The translations under genes were made by a program, and so were the position numbers. A model generated the notes under the pieces. The model made no database searches. It saw only the letters and a program-made list of their open reading frames with translations, and was not told the origin of the DNA. From Streptomyces niger (GTDB taxonomy: Bacteria; Actinomycetota; Actinomycetes; Streptomycetales; Streptomycetaceae), in assembly GCF_000718305.1 (NCBI RefSeq), contig NZ_JOFQ01000031.1:1-60660 (forward strand): a stretch of 60,660 nt of DNA, in the 5' to 3' direction. This document shows, piece after piece, positions 41,426-50,981 of the stretch (its first letter is position 1; each line of letters opens with the position of its first letter).

Positions 41426-42418
41426 TCAGAGCTGACGGGCGACCTCCGTTGCCCAGTACGTCAGGATGTTCTGGGCGCCGGCGCGCTTGATGCCGGTCAG
41501 GGCCTCCATGATCGCGGCGTCGCGGTCGATCCAGCCCTTCTCCGCGGCGGCCTCGATCATGGCGTACTCGCCGGAGATCTGGTACGCGGCGACCGGGACG
41601 TCGACGGACTCCGCGACGTCGCGGAGGATGTCCAGGTACGGCATGGCCGGCTTGACCATGACCATGTCGGCGCCCTCTTCGAGGTCGAGGGTCAGCTCGC
41701 GCAGCGCCTCGCGGGCGTTCGCGCCGTCCTGCTGGTAGGTCTTGCGGTCGCCCTTGAGGGAGGAGCCGACCGCCTCGCGGAACGGGCCGTAGAACGCCGA
41801 GGCGTACTTCGCGGTGTAGGCCAGGATCGAGACGTCCTGGTGGCCGATGCCGTCCAGCGCCTCGCGGATCACCCGGACCTGGCCGTCCATCATGCCGCTG
41901 GGGGCGACCGTGTGGACGCCCGCCTCGGCCTGGACCCGGGCCATCTCCGCGTACCGCTCCAGCGTGGCGTCGTTGTCGACCCGGCCGTCCGGCGTGAGGA
42001 CACCGCAGTGGCCGTGGTCGGTGAACTCGTCCAGGCAGAGGTCGGACATGATGACGAGGTCGTCGCCGACCTCCTCCTTCACGTCGCGGATGGCGACCTG
42101 GAGGATGCCGTCCGGGTCCGTGCCGGCCGTGCCGTTCGCGTCCTTCTTGGAGTCCTCCGGGACGCCGAACAGCATGATCCCGGAGACGCCCGCCGAGACC
42201 GCGTCGACGGCGGCCTTCCGCAGGGTGTCGCGGGTGTGCTGGACGACGCCCGGCATCGCGGAGATCGCGACGGGTTCCGAGATGCCCTCGCGGACGAACG
42301 CGGGAAGGATCAGGTCCGCCGGGTGCAGCCGGGTCTCGGCGACCATGCGGCGCATGGCCGGGGTGGTGCGCAGCCGCCGCGGCCGCGCTCCCGGGAACCT
42401 TCCGTACGTGGTGCTCAA
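41426..42418 (-). CDS. hemB: Porphobilinogen synthase (delta-aminolevulinic acid dehydratase)
   Basis: 330 residues. It condenses two 5-aminolevulinates to porphobilinogen. Schiff-base lysines are in [16 protein letters not shown] and [13 protein letters not shown]. The metal site reads [15 protein letters not shown], with two Cys and an Asp in place of the middle Cys of the zinc enzymes. The start is TTG 42418, whose TTGA overlaps the upstream stop; AGGAGGG lies 8 bases before it. It is the last gene of rex-hemA-hemC-cobA/hemD-hemB. Confidence 0.95.
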   Translation of the reverse strand: MSTTYGRFPGARPRRLRTTPAMRRMVAETRLHPADLILPAFVREGISEPVAISAMPGVVQHTRDTLRKAAVDAVSAGVSGIMLFGVPEDSKKDANGTAGTDPDGILQVAIRDVKEEVGDDLVIMSDLCLDEFTDHGHCGVLTPDGRVDNDATLERYAEMARVQAEAGVHTVAPSGMMDGQVRVIREALDGIGHQDVSILAYTAKYASAFYGPFREAVGSSLKGDRKTYQQDGANAREALRELTLDLEEGADMVMVKPAMPYLDILRDVAESVDVPVAAYQISGEYAMIEAAAEKGWIDRDAAIMEALTGIKRAGAQNILTYWATEVARQL

Positions 42419-44064
42419 CTCCGTGCCCTCCTACGCGATCCGGGCCGGCGCTCGCTGGGACGGGTGACCGGGTCACCGTTCTCGACCGCGGCAGCACGCC
42501 GCGCCGCGCCGAAGTCCGCGAGCGCTTCGGCCAACTTGTGCACCGAGGGCTCGGGCGACATGACGTCCACGCGCAGCCCGTGCTCCTCGGCGGTCTTGGC
42601 GGTGGCCGGGCCGATGCAGGCGATCACGGTCACGTTGTGCGGCTTGCCGGCGATGCCGACGAGGTTCCGCACCGTCGAAGACGAGGTGAAAAGTACCGCG
42701 TCGAAGCCGCCGCCCTTGATGGCCTCGCGGGTGGTGGCCGGCGGGGGCGAGGCGCGCACGGTCCGGTAGGCCGTGACGTCGTCGACCTCCCAGCCCAGCT
42801 CGATCAGGCCGGCCACCAGGGTCTCGGTGGCGATGTCGGCGCGGGGGAGGAAGACGCGGTCGATCGGGTCGAAGACCGGGTCGTAGGGCGGCCAGTCCTC
42901 CAGGAGACCGGCGGCCGACTGCTCGCCGGACGGGACCAGGTCGGGCTTCACGCCGAAGGCGACGAGCGCCTTGGCGGTCTGCTCGCCGACGGCCGCGACC
43001 TTGATGCCCGCGAAGGCGCGGGCGTCCAGGCCGTACTCCTCGAACTTCTCGCGGACGGCCTTCACGGCGTTGACCGAAGTGAAGGCGATCCACTCGTACC
43101 GGCCCGTGACCAGGCCCTTGACCGCGCGCTCCATCTGCTGCGGGGTGCGCGGCGGCTCGACGGCGATCGTCGGGACCTCGTGCGGCACGGCGCCGTACGA
43201 GACGAGCTGGTCGGAGAGCGAGGCCGCCTGTTCCTTGGTGCGCGGTACGAGCACCTTCCAGCCGAACAGCGGCTTGGACTCGAACCAGGAGAGCTGGTCG
43301 CGCTGCGCGGCGGAGCTGCGCTCGCCGACCACGGCTATGACCGGCTGCCCGCCGTCCGGCGACGGCAGCACCTTGGCGGCCTTCAGCGTCTGCGCGATGG
43401 TGCCGAGGGTGGCGGTCCAGGTGCGCTGGCGGGTGGTCGTACCGGCGATGGTGACGGTCAGCGGCGTGTCGGGCTTCCGGCCCGCCGAGACCAGCTCGCC
43501 GGCGGCCGCGGCCACCGAGTCCAGGGTGGTGGAGACGACCGCGGTCGCGTCGCTGGTGCCGACCTCGGACCAGCAGCGGTCGTCGGCCGTACGGGCGTCC
43601 ACGAAGCGGACGTCGGCGCCCTGCGGATCACGCAGCGGCACGCCGGCGTACGCGGGGACGCCGACCGCGGCGGCGACGCCCGGCACGACCTCGAAGCCGA
43701 TGCCTTCGGAGGCGCAGGCCAGCATCTCCTCGGCCACATCGGCGTCCAGGCCGGGGTCTCCGGACACGGCACGCACGACCCGCTTGCCGGTGCGTGCGGC
43801 ACCCATGACAAGATTGGTCGTGTCCCGAAGCGTGGGGATGTCGGCGGGGATTGACGCCTCGTCAGCTGAAGCCTGCATCGGTGTGTCCACGTTCGCCCGG
43901 GCATGCGTGCGGACGACGTCGAGCACCTGCGGGTCCGCGATCAGCACGTCCGCGTGGGACAGCGCCTCCACGGCGCGCAGCGTGAGCAGACCGGGATCTC
44001 CCGGCCCGGCACCGAGGAAGGTGACCTGGCCGGCAACGGGGTGGTTCGGGGCGGTGGGGTTCAA
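42415..44064 (-). CDS. hemD: Uroporphyrinogen-III methyltransferase/synthase fusion (CobA-HemD)
   Basis: 549 residues, two enzymes in one chain. Residues 14-245 are a SAM-dependent uroporphyrinogen-III C-methyltransferase ([49 protein letters not shown]). Residues 265-525 are uroporphyrinogen-III synthase ([64 protein letters not shown]). It closes the tetrapyrrole ring and feeds both haem and B12/sirohaem branches. TTG 44064 overlaps the hemC stop (TTGA). Confidence 0.94.
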   Translation of the reverse strand: MNPTAPNHPVAGQVTFLGAGPGDPGLLTLRAVEALSHADVLIADPQVLDVVRTHARANVDTPMQASADEASIPADIPTLRDTTNLVMGAARTGKRVVRAVSGDPGLDADVAEEMLACASEGIGFEVVPGVAAAVGVPAYAGVPLRDPQGADVRFVDARTADDRCWSEVGTSDATAVVSTTLDSVAAAAGELVSAGRKPDTPLTVTIAGTTTRQRTWTATLGTIAQTLKAAKVLPSPDGGQPVIAVVGERSSAAQRDQLSWFESKPLFGWKVLVPRTKEQAASLSDQLVSYGAVPHEVPTIAVEPPRTPQQMERAVKGLVTGRYEWIAFTSVNAVKAVREKFEEYGLDARAFAGIKVAAVGEQTAKALVAFGVKPDLVPSGEQSAAGLLEDWPPYDPVFDPIDRVFLPRADIATETLVAGLIELGWEVDDVTAYRTVRASPPPATTREAIKGGGFDAVLFTSSSTVRNLVGIAGKPHNVTVIACIGPATAKTAEEHGLRVDVMSPEPSVHKLAEALADFGAARRAAAVENGDPVTRPSERRPGSRRRARS

Positions 44065-45029
44065 AGTGCTCGCTCCCCCATAAGACCGGCAGCACCCTTG
44101 GCGAGCATCTCGGCGGCGAGCTCACGGCCCATGGTCGCCGGTACGGAAACGTCGTCGCGGGAGGTGGGTACGTGTCCGGTGGTGGACAGCTGCACCAGCG
44201 TGCTGCCGTCGGTCGTGCCGACGACACCACGCAGGCGCAATTCGGTGACAGCCCGGTCGTCGTCCTGGAGATCGGCCAGCGCACCCACAGGTGCGGAGCA
44301 GCCGGCCTCCAGAGCGGCGAGCAGGGAACGCTCGGCGGTCACGGCGGCCCGGGTTACCGGGTCGTCGAGCTCGGCGAGCCGGGCGGCGAGGTGCTCATTG
44401 GTCGCGGCACACTCCACCGCAAGCGCCCCCTGACCGGGGGCGGGCAGAACTACGTCCGGCGAGAGGAGCTCCGTCGCCTCGCCGATGCGGCCGATCCGGT
44501 TGAGCCCGGCTGCGGCCAGTACGACCGCGTCCAGCTCCCCCTTCTCGACGTAACCGATACGGGTGTCGATGTTCCCGCGGATCGGTACGGTCTCGATACG
44601 ACGCCCCAGCGACCGCGCCCAGGCGTTCAGCTGCGCCATGCGGCGCGGCGAGCCGGTGCCGACGCGTGCGCCGTCGGGCAGCTCCTCGAACGTCAGGCCG
44701 TCGCGGGCGATCAGCGCGTCCCGCGGGTCCTCGCGGACCGGGATCGCGGCCAGGGCCAGCTCCGCGGGCTGCGCGGTCGGCAGGTCCTTGAGCGAGTGCA
44801 CGGCGAAGTCGATCTCGCCGCTCAGCAGCGCGTCGCGCAGGGCCGAGACGAAGACGCCGGTACCGCCGATCTGCGCCAGGTGCTCGCGGGAGACGTCGCC
44901 GTACGTGGTGATCTCCACCAGCTCGACGGGCCGCCCGGTGACCTGGCGGACCGCCTCGGCGACGTGCCCGGACTGGGCCATGGCGAGCTTGGACCGCCGT
45001 GTCCCGAGTCGCAATGCTTGGTCGTTCAT
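44061..45029 (-). CDS. hemC: Hydroxymethylbilane synthase
   Basis: 322 residues. It polymerises four porphobilinogens to hydroxymethylbilane. RLGTRRSKLAMAQSGHVAEA, FAVHSLKDLPT, RVGTGSPRRMAQL and VPIRGNIDTRIGYVEKGELD match the family, and Cys in ALEAGCSAPVGALA carries the dipyrromethane cofactor. ATG 45029 overlaps the hemA stop (ATGA). Confidence 0.96.
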   Translation of the reverse strand: MNDQALRLGTRRSKLAMAQSGHVAEAVRQVTGRPVELVEITTYGDVSREHLAQIGGTGVFVSALRDALLSGEIDFAVHSLKDLPTAQPAELALAAIPVREDPRDALIARDGLTFEELPDGARVGTGSPRRMAQLNAWARSLGRRIETVPIRGNIDTRIGYVEKGELDAVVLAAAGLNRIGRIGEATELLSPDVVLPAPGQGALAVECAATNEHLAARLAELDDPVTRAAVTAERSLLAALEAGCSAPVGALADLQDDDRAVTELRLRGVVGTTDGSTLVQLSTTGHVPTSRDDVSVPATMGRELAAEMLAKGAAGLMGERAL

Positions 45030-46477
45030 GAGCGCTGCTCCCGTGCTGTGTCGTGCTGCCTGTCCGCGCGCGTGTCGGCCCGGCTGACGGCGGCGACCGT
45101 CTGGGGGTCGAGGTCGAAGAGTTTGGTCAGCGCGTCGGCGTACCCGGCGCCGCCGGGCTCGCTGGCGAGCTGCTTGACCCGCACGGTGGGCGCGTGCAGA
45201 AGCTTGTCGACGACCCGGCGGACGGTCTGGGTGATCTCCGCGCGCTGCTTGTCGTCCAGGTCGGGCAGGCGGCCGTCCAGCCGCGCGATCTCGGCGGCGA
45301 CCACGTCGGCGGCCATGGTGCGCAGGGCGACCACGGTCGGGGTGATCGTCGCGGCGCGCTGGGCCGCGCCGAAGGCCGCGACCTCCTCCGAGACGATGGT
45401 GCGCACCTGGTCCACGTCGGACGCCATGGGGGCGTCGGCGGACGCATCGGCCAGCGACTCGATGTCGACGAGGTGCACGCCGTCGATCCGGTGGGCCGCG
45501 CCGTCGATGTCGCGCGGCATGGCCAGGTCGAGCAGGGCCAGTTCACGGTCCTTACGGCCCTCGGCGGCCGTCGCGACCGCCTCGCCGGTCAGGACGAGGC
45601 CGGTCGCCCCGGTACACGAGATCGCGATGTCCGCGGCGGCCAGTTCGGCCGGTACGTCGGACATCGGGACGGCGCGGGCGATCAGGCCGTTGGCGCGGCC
45701 CGGGCTGCCCGGCTCGGTCAGGATCTCGGTGAGGCGTACCGCCCGCTCCAGGGTGCGGTTGGCGACGGCCAGTTCCGTGACGCCGGCCCGCGCGAGGGTG
45801 GCGGCGGCGAGCGAGGACATCGAGCCGGCGCCGATGACCAGGGCCCGCTTGCCGCGGGCCCAGGCGTCCACGCCCGGCGTGCCGAGCGGGGCCGTGGCGT
45901 CGGGCACGGCGTCGTCGACCAGGATGCAGTGCGCGTCGTGACCGCCGCCCGCGCCCGCGAGCTGCTCCAGGCCGAAGGTGACCAGGGATTGGCCGGCCTT
46001 GTCGATGCCGGTCTCGCTGTGCGCCCGCTTGCCGACCCGCAGCGCCTGCTGGAACAGGTCGTTCAGCAGCCGCCCGGCGGTGTGCTGGTCCTGCGCGAGG
46101 GCGAGCGCGTCCTTGATCTGGCCGAGGATCTGGCCCTCGCCGACGACCATGGAGTCCAGGCCGCAGGCCACGGACAGCAGGTGGTGGACGGCGCGGTCCT
46201 CGTAGTGGACGTAGAGGTACGGCGTGAGCTCGTCGAGGCTGACGCCGCTGTGCTGGGCGAGCAGCGTGGACAGCTCGGCGACCCCGGCGTGGAACTTGTC
46301 CACGTCGGCGTAGAGCTCGATGCGGTTGCAGGTGGAGAGCACGGCCGACTCGGCGGCCGGCTCGGCCGACACGACGTCCTGCAGCAGCTTGCCGCGGGAG
46401 TCGGGGGCGAGCGCGGCCCGCTCCAGGATGCTGACCGGCGCACTGCGGTGGCTCAGGCCGACGACCAGGAGACTCAT
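45026..46477 (-). CDS. hemA: Glutamyl-tRNA reductase
   Basis: 483 residues. First step of C5 tetrapyrrole synthesis: it reduces Glu-tRNA to glutamate-1-semialdehyde with NADPH. The catalytic Cys is in AVLSTCNRIELYA. SMVVGEGQILGQIKDALA and a Rossmann segment (RALVIGAGSMSSLAAATLAR, ANRTLERA) follow, then a dimerisation helix with VVALRTMAADVVAAEIARLD. Residues about 180-210 are a variable insert common in streptomycetes. ATG 46477 overlaps the rex stop (ATGA), so haem synthesis is tied to Rex. Confidence 0.96.
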   Translation of the reverse strand: MSLLVVGLSHRSAPVSILERAALAPDSRGKLLQDVVSAEPAAESAVLSTCNRIELYADVDKFHAGVAELSTLLAQHSGVSLDELTPYLYVHYEDRAVHHLLSVACGLDSMVVGEGQILGQIKDALALAQDQHTAGRLLNDLFQQALRVGKRAHSETGIDKAGQSLVTFGLEQLAGAGGGHDAHCILVDDAVPDATAPLGTPGVDAWARGKRALVIGAGSMSSLAAATLARAGVTELAVANRTLERAVRLTEILTEPGSPGRANGLIARAVPMSDVPAELAAADIAISCTGATGLVLTGEAVATAAEGRKDRELALLDLAMPRDIDGAAHRIDGVHLVDIESLADASADAPMASDVDQVRTIVSEEVAAFGAAQRAATITPTVVALRTMAADVVAAEIARLDGRLPDLDDKQRAEITQTVRRVVDKLLHAPTVRVKQLASEPGGAGYADALTKLFDLDPQTVAAVSRADTRADRQHDTAREQRS

Positions 46478-47274
46478 GCCGGCATCACGGCGGGTACGTC
46501 CCCGTCGGGCCCCTTGCGGTCGGAGTCGTCGTGGCCGTCCTCGGTGCCGGCGGCGGGCGCCGGGCGCACCGGGGGCGCGACCGGCTGCGCGGCGTCCTGG
46601 CTGCTGGCCTCCTCGCCGGCCTTGCGCTGCTCGTGGAAGGCGAGGATCTGCAGCTCTATGGAGAGGTCGACCTTGCGCACGTCGACCCCTTCGGGGACGG
46701 ACAGCACGGTCGGCGCGAAGTTCAGGATGGAGGTGACGCCGTACGACACGAGGCGGTCGCAGACCTGCTGGGCCGCGCCGGCGGGGGTCGCGATCACGCC
46801 GATCGAGACGCCGTTGTCGTGGATGATCTTTTCGAGCTCGTCGGTGTGCTGGACGGCGATGCCCGCGACGGGCTTGCCGGCCATGGCCGGGTCGGCGTCG
46901 ATCAGGGCCGCGACGCGGAAGCCGCGGGAGGCGAAGCCGCCGTAGTTGGCCAGCGCGGCGCCGAGGTTACCGATACCGACGATCACAACCGGCCAGTCCT
47001 GGGTGAGGCCGAGCTCCCGGGAGATCTGGTAGACGAGATACTCCACGTCGTAGCCCACCCCGCGGGTGCCGTACGAACCCAGGTAGGAGAAGTCCTTCCG
47101 CAGCTTGGCGGAGTTGACCCCCGCCGCTGCGGCCAGTTCCTCGGAGGAGACCGTGGGGACCGAACGCTCCGAGAGCGCGGTCAGTGCACGCAGATACAGC
47201 GGAAGACGGGCGACGGTGGCCTCGGGGATCCCTCGGCTTCGGGTCGCCGGTCGGTGAGTTCGGCCAGTTGCCAC
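46474..47274 (-). CDS. rex: Redox-sensing repressor Rex
   Basis: 266 residues from GTG 47274 after GCAGGAG. A winged helix (IPEATVARLPLYLRAL, VSSEELAAAAGVNSAKLRKD, SYGTRGVGYDVEYL) precedes a Rossmann NADH/NAD+ domain (PVVIVGIGNLGAALANYGGF, AALIDADPAMAGKPV, GVIATPAGAAQQVCD, APTVLSVPEGVDVRKVDLSI). A Pro/Ala/Asp tail follows. NADH releases it from DNA, linking respiration and haem genes to the NADH/NAD+ ratio. A Rex operator lies upstream at 47351, so it is autoregulated. Confidence 0.96.
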   Translation of the reverse strand: MATGRTHRPATRSRGIPEATVARLPLYLRALTALSERSVPTVSSEELAAAAGVNSAKLRKDFSYLGSYGTRGVGYDVEYLVYQISRELGLTQDWPVVIVGIGNLGAALANYGGFASRGFRVAALIDADPAMAGKPVAGIAVQHTDELEKIIHDNGVSIGVIATPAGAAQQVCDRLVSYGVTSILNFAPTVLSVPEGVDVRKVDLSIELQILAFHEQRKAGEEASSQDAAQPVAPPVRPAPAAGTEDGHDDSDRKGPDGDVPAVMPA

Positions 47275-47350
47275 GGTGCTCCTGCGGGTAGAGCGGGGCT
47301 TTGGACGGCCAAATGTCTCAAGACCGCCCTGTCGATAGCAGGCTATGTCT

Positions 47351-47368
47351 TTGTGAACGCGTGCACAA
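47351..47368. promoter_or_regulatory. Rex operator (ROP) in the rex promoter
   Basis: TTGTGAACGCGTGCACAA matches the streptomycete ROP palindrome TTGTGAACGCGTTCACAA with one substitution. It is 77 bases upstream of rex. The rest of the 377-bp gap to the glutaredoxin-like gene shows no coding sequence. Confidence 0.9.
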
Positions 47369-47651
47369 AGATGGTGTCCGCTTTGTCCCGTCAACGTGAC
47401 CGGTGTCACGCACTTATTGCGGCAATTCGCGGAACCACATCCTGCGTCACTCCGTTCACACGCTTCGCGCGGATAACGCAGAACCGTGAACGGGAGCACA
47501 CCGCCACTCTCCTTGCTGTTTTACCCCCGTACACCAACAAATCGACCTTCGATGGTACGGGAAACCATCTCGCTGTCCGAGGGCTCGTGACGGCCGTCAT
47601 ACCGCTGCCGGAGAACGGCGCGGAACCGCACTGCCCAGGCACAATGAGCCC

Positions 47652-47930
47652 ATGGCCCCGCTTCTCCGCCGCACCCCGCGCAAGAATCCCGCCGACCGGA
47701 CGGTCACGCTCATCGGCAAGCCCGGCTGCCACCTCTGCGACGACGCCCAGCAAGTGATCGAGGCGATCTGCGCGGAGACCGGTGCCGCCTGGGAGAAGAA
47801 GGACATCACCGAGGACGAGGAGCTGTACCGCAAGTACTGGGAACAGATTCCGGTCATCCTCGTCGACGGCGCGCAGCACGACTTCTGGCGCGTCGACCCG
47901 CAGCGCCTGCGCAAGGCCCTGGGCGCCTGA
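47652..47930 (+). CDS. Glutaredoxin-family thioredoxin-fold protein
   Basis: 92 residues. VTLIGKPGCHLCDDAQQVIE carries the C-x-x-C redox pair (CHLC); IPVILVDGAQHDFW has the cis-Pro of the fold. It is likely a dithiol/disulfide reductase using mycothiol or a flavoprotein. It is divergent from rex and may share redox control through the operator at 47351. Confidence 0.88.
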   Translation: MAPLLRRTPRKNPADRTVTLIGKPGCHLCDDAQQVIEAICAETGAAWEKKDITEDEELYRKYWEQIPVILVDGAQHDFWRVDPQRLRKALGA

Positions 47931-48260
47931 GAGCGCAGTGGCACAGCCCCCGGCACCGTCCCTGTCGGCACCGTCCGCGCGGGCGCGTGCTCGGGGTCGC
48001 ATGGAGGGGCGTACGCCGGGCGCCTGACGGGACCTACGAGCGCGGCGCACAGAAGCGCTGGGCGTGGTGCGAGGGCGTACGTGCGCGGCGTGCGGAGGCG
48101 CGAGCGGCGCAGAGAAACCTTCACGCGCGCCCCTCCAGGACCACGCGGTGTGGCCGTCACGACCACGCGGCGTGGCCGTAACGCGACCGTCGGCCGTCCC
48201 GTACCTGCCTGACATGCCTGCGTAACCGGGGGCACCGAACAAACTGGCTATGCTCGCGGT
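47931..48260. other. Intergenic region with a duplicated 22-bp hairpin sequence
   Basis: No gene is supported. Near 48139-48182 GACCACGCGGYGTGGCCGT is present twice in tandem (22-bp period), each copy itself nearly self-complementary (CCACGC/GCGTGG). It could terminate the upstream gene or regulate the downstream one. Confidence 0.5.
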
Positions 48261-49295
48261 ATGGCCCACCCGTCGCCCGAGCACCGCCCCGGCAGGAGCC
48301 CCTTCAGCGCGTCCCTCGTGACGGGCGTTCCGTCCCTGGTCACGGGGTGGTTCACCCGCCACCGCCGCCCCGCCACCGCGCGCAGCGTGCTGGCCGGCGA
48401 GGCGGCGGCCGAAGCCGCCCGCAAGAGCTCTCTGGAGGCGGAGGCACAGGCCGCGGCGGAAGCCGCCGCGGCGACCGCCGACAGCGAAGCCGAGGACGCC
48501 GAGCCGGACTTCCCGGTCGTCGGCGACGACCGGGCGGCCGCCTTCTTCGACCTGGACAACACCGTCATGCAGGGCGCCGCGATCTACCACTTCGGACGCG
48601 GCCTCTACAAACGGCACTTCTTTCACAAGCGCGATCTCGCCCGCTTCGTGTGGCAGCAGGCGTACTTCCGGCTGGCCGGCTCGGAGAACCCCGAGCACAT
48701 GGAAGAGGTGCGCAACAGCGCGCTCTCCATCGTCCAGGGCCACCGCGTCTCCGAGCTGATGACCATAGGCGAGGAGATCTACGACGAGTACATGGCCGAG
48801 CGGGTCTGGCCCGGCACCCGGGCGCTCGCCCAGGCGCACCTGGACGCGGGCCAGAAGGTGTGGCTGGTCACCGCGGCCCCCGTGGAGACCGCCACGATCA
48901 TCGCCCGCCGGCTCGGCCTGACCGGCGCGCTCGGCACCGTCGCCGAATCGGTCGGCGGGGTCTACACGGGCAAGCTCGTCGGCGAGCCGCTGCACGGCCC
49001 CGCCAAGGCCGAGGCGGTACGGGCGCTCGCCATGGCCGAGGGCCTGGACCTCTCGCGCTGCGCCGCGTACAGCGACTCCGCCAACGACATCCCGATGCTC
49101 TCGCTCGTCGGCCACCCGTACGCGATCAACCCGGACACCCGGCTGCGCAAGCACGCGCGCGAGCACGGCTGGCGGCTGCGCGACTACCGCACCGGACGCA
49201 AGGCCGCCAAGATCGGCATTCCGGCGGCGGCCGGGGTGGGCGCGGTGGCGGGCGGCGCGGCGGCCGCGGTGGCGCTGCAGCGCCGGCGGCGGTAG
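48261..49295 (+). CDS. HAD-IB family phosphatase (SerB-like)
   Basis: 344 residues. A variable Ala/Glu-rich N-terminus (residues 1-90) precedes the HAD core: [20 protein letters not shown] (nucleophile D-x-D), [20 protein letters not shown] (motif II), then [10 protein letters not shown] and [20 protein letters not shown] (motif IV). The C-terminus has a hydrophobic Ala/Gly segment and RRRR. The family hydrolyses phosphate monoesters; the substrate is unknown. Its place just before bldN is conserved in streptomycetes. Confidence 0.9.
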   Translation: MAHPSPEHRPGRSPFSASLVTGVPSLVTGWFTRHRRPATARSVLAGEAAAEAARKSSLEAEAQAAAEAAAATADSEAEDAEPDFPVVGDDRAAAFFDLDNTVMQGAAIYHFGRGLYKRHFFHKRDLARFVWQQAYFRLAGSENPEHMEEVRNSALSIVQGHRVSELMTIGEEIYDEYMAERVWPGTRALAQAHLDAGQKVWLVTAAPVETATIIARRLGLTGALGTVAESVGGVYTGKLVGEPLHGPAKAEAVRALAMAEGLDLSRCAAYSDSANDIPMLSLVGHPYAINPDTRLRKHAREHGWRLRDYRTGRKAAKIGIPAAAGVGAVAGGAAAAVALQRRRR

Positions 49296-49829
49296 CTCCC
49301 GCACCTCGGGCGGCCCCCGCAACCGGCGCGACGGTCCTATAACCGGAAGCCCACCCAACTTCCAGCGCGGGGATGGACGTTACGGAACGTCACCGAAACG
49401 CCCGAGGGTGCCTCGCCCGCCGATGATCAGATGGACGGCGCGTGCCGGTTTTTTCGCGCTGGCCTTCGTCGCACCACTCCTGAGGGTGCGTCAACACGCC
49501 CGTACGAACACGCGTACCGCTGTGTGCAGGGCAAACCTTCCTCCTGCCGCACCGCCCCGCTGCCCCCCGTGTGGCGCCCGAGGTGCCACAACACGCCCCA
49601 CAAGCAGCCAGATCACGTCACTTTGTGATCAATTTCTGTTCAACATCACATACTTGAACGAACAGAAATACGTAACAGACCAGACTGAATCGACGATTTG
49701 AGCAACTGGGTGTAGCGCTGCCTGTACGAAGCGTTATTCTCCTCAGACGCAAACCGGAACCCATAAGCCCCTACCGCGGGTGAACGGTCCCGCACTGCAC
49801 GTGATGGAAGCTCTGCCTCTGGGAGTCCC
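49296..49829. promoter_or_regulatory. Long bldN upstream region
   Basis: 534 bases without a gene, with a marked A/T-rich island at 49610-49740. It contains an inverted repeat ATTTCTGTTC (49632-49641) / GAACAGAAAT (49660-49669) and the inner pair GTTCAA/TTGAAC. bldN is known in S. coelicolor to be developmentally controlled through BldD and other regulators, so the island is the likely promoter/operator zone. Confidence 0.55.
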
Positions 49830-50624
49830 GTGTACCCACACGTCGGGGTTGACGCCTCGGGCCTGGCTACGCTGCGTACGACACTCGTCGACCACCTGCG
49901 CAGTTTTGTCCCCACCGCGTACGCCGTCCCCGCCCTCGCCACACCAGCCCCTGCCACAGGACCCGCCAGCGCCTGCTACGCCCTGGCGGACGCCAGGACC
50001 GCCGTCGGCGCCAGGTCCGCCGGCAGCCGTACGCGCCGCGGCGGCACGACCACCGCCCGGCGCCCCACCGACAGCGACAGCCGGCGCATGATGGAGCTCG
50101 TCGAGCGCGCCCAGGCGGGCGAGGCCGACGCCTTCGGCCGGCTCTACGACCAGTACGCCGACACGGTTTACCGCTACATCTACTACCGCGTCGGCGGCCG
50201 GGCGACCGCCGAGGACCTGACCAGCGAGACGTTCCTGCGCGCCCTGCGCCGGATCGGCACCTTCACCTGGCAGGGCCGCGACTTCGGGGCCTGGCTGGTG
50301 ACCATCGCGCGCAACCTCGTCGCCGACCATTTCAAGTCCTCGCGCTTCCGCCTGGAGGTGACCACGGGCGAGATGCTCGACGCCAACGAGGTCGAGCGCA
50401 GTCCCGAGGACTCGGTCCTCGAATCCCTGTCCAATGCCGCCCTCCTCGAAGCCGTCCGCAAACTCAACCCCCAGCAGCAGGAATGCGTCACGCTCCGATT
50501 CCTGCAGGGCCTGTCGGTCGCCGAGACCGCCCGCGTCATGGGCAAGAACGAAGGAGCGATCAAGACCCTCCAGTACCGCGCGGTCCGGACGCTCGCGCGG
50601 CTGCTGCCGGACGACGCCCGCTGA
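49830..50624 (+). CDS. bldN: Developmental ECF sigma factor BldN (pro-sigma)
   Basis: 264 residues. Residues 1-85 form the unusual N-terminal extension (MYPHVGVDASGLATLRTTLV) that is cleaved from pro-BldN. The sigma core follows: region 2 (LVERAQAGEADAFGRLYDQY, DLTSETFLRALRRIGTFTWQ) and region 4 (LNPQQQECVTLRFLQGLSVA, MGKNEGAIKTLQYRAVRTLA). It directs genes for aerial hyphae formation, including bldM and the chaplin and rodlin genes. The anti-sigma gene rsbN is next. Identification rests on the pro-sequence, core and gene order. Confidence 0.95.
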   Translation: MYPHVGVDASGLATLRTTLVDHLRSFVPTAYAVPALATPAPATGPASACYALADARTAVGARSAGSRTRRGGTTTARRPTDSDSRRMMELVERAQAGEADAFGRLYDQYADTVYRYIYYRVGGRATAEDLTSETFLRALRRIGTFTWQGRDFGAWLVTIARNLVADHFKSSRFRLEVTTGEMLDANEVERSPEDSVLESLSNAALLEAVRKLNPQQQECVTLRFLQGLSVAETARVMGKNEGAIKTLQYRAVRTLARLLPDDAR

Positions 50625-50804
50625 CCACCCCCACCCCTCCGCGTCCCGACCGTCCCCCTCCCCCGTGTCCCCGCTCGCCCCCCGAACGGCCGCCCCGGTG
50701 CCGAACATCCGTCCCACGCGCCACTCTCATTGTGCCGCCAAGCCTTGACCAGGCCATGACTTTCAGCCATCGCGCGGTACCGGTCCGTCACATCATCGTG
50801 AGGG

Positions 50805-50833
50805 CGTAACCCGAGTACCTCGCCGCTCGTTGT
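50805..50833 (+). promoter_or_regulatory. Candidate SigBldN-type promoter upstream of rsbN
   Basis: CGTAAC (50805-50810), 17 bases, CGTTGT (50828-50833), close to the CGTAAC-N16/17-CGTTGA form I recall for SigBldN targets. It lies 149 bases before the rsbN start in a 357-bp gap that holds no gene. Confidence 0.55.
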
Positions 50834-50981
50834 GCGGAATGCAGGCTCCCTGCGGACACGCCATGCCCGCGGCCGCTCACTCGATCGAGTGGTTGCATGC
50901 AGGGCGTGCAGCCTTCCGGCCCTGCTGGATCGTCAAGCCAGTCCGGGGAGTCGAGCGGGATGATGAGAGGAGGTGCCGCCC

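Noticed and set aside
40559..42769. 736-residue plus-strand ORF over RelE-like, antitoxin and hemB
   Set aside because: It runs through three supported genes in other frames and has no recognisable motif.
45053..46945. 630-residue plus-strand ORF antisense to hemA and rex
   Set aside because: Shadow of two clear minus-strand genes.
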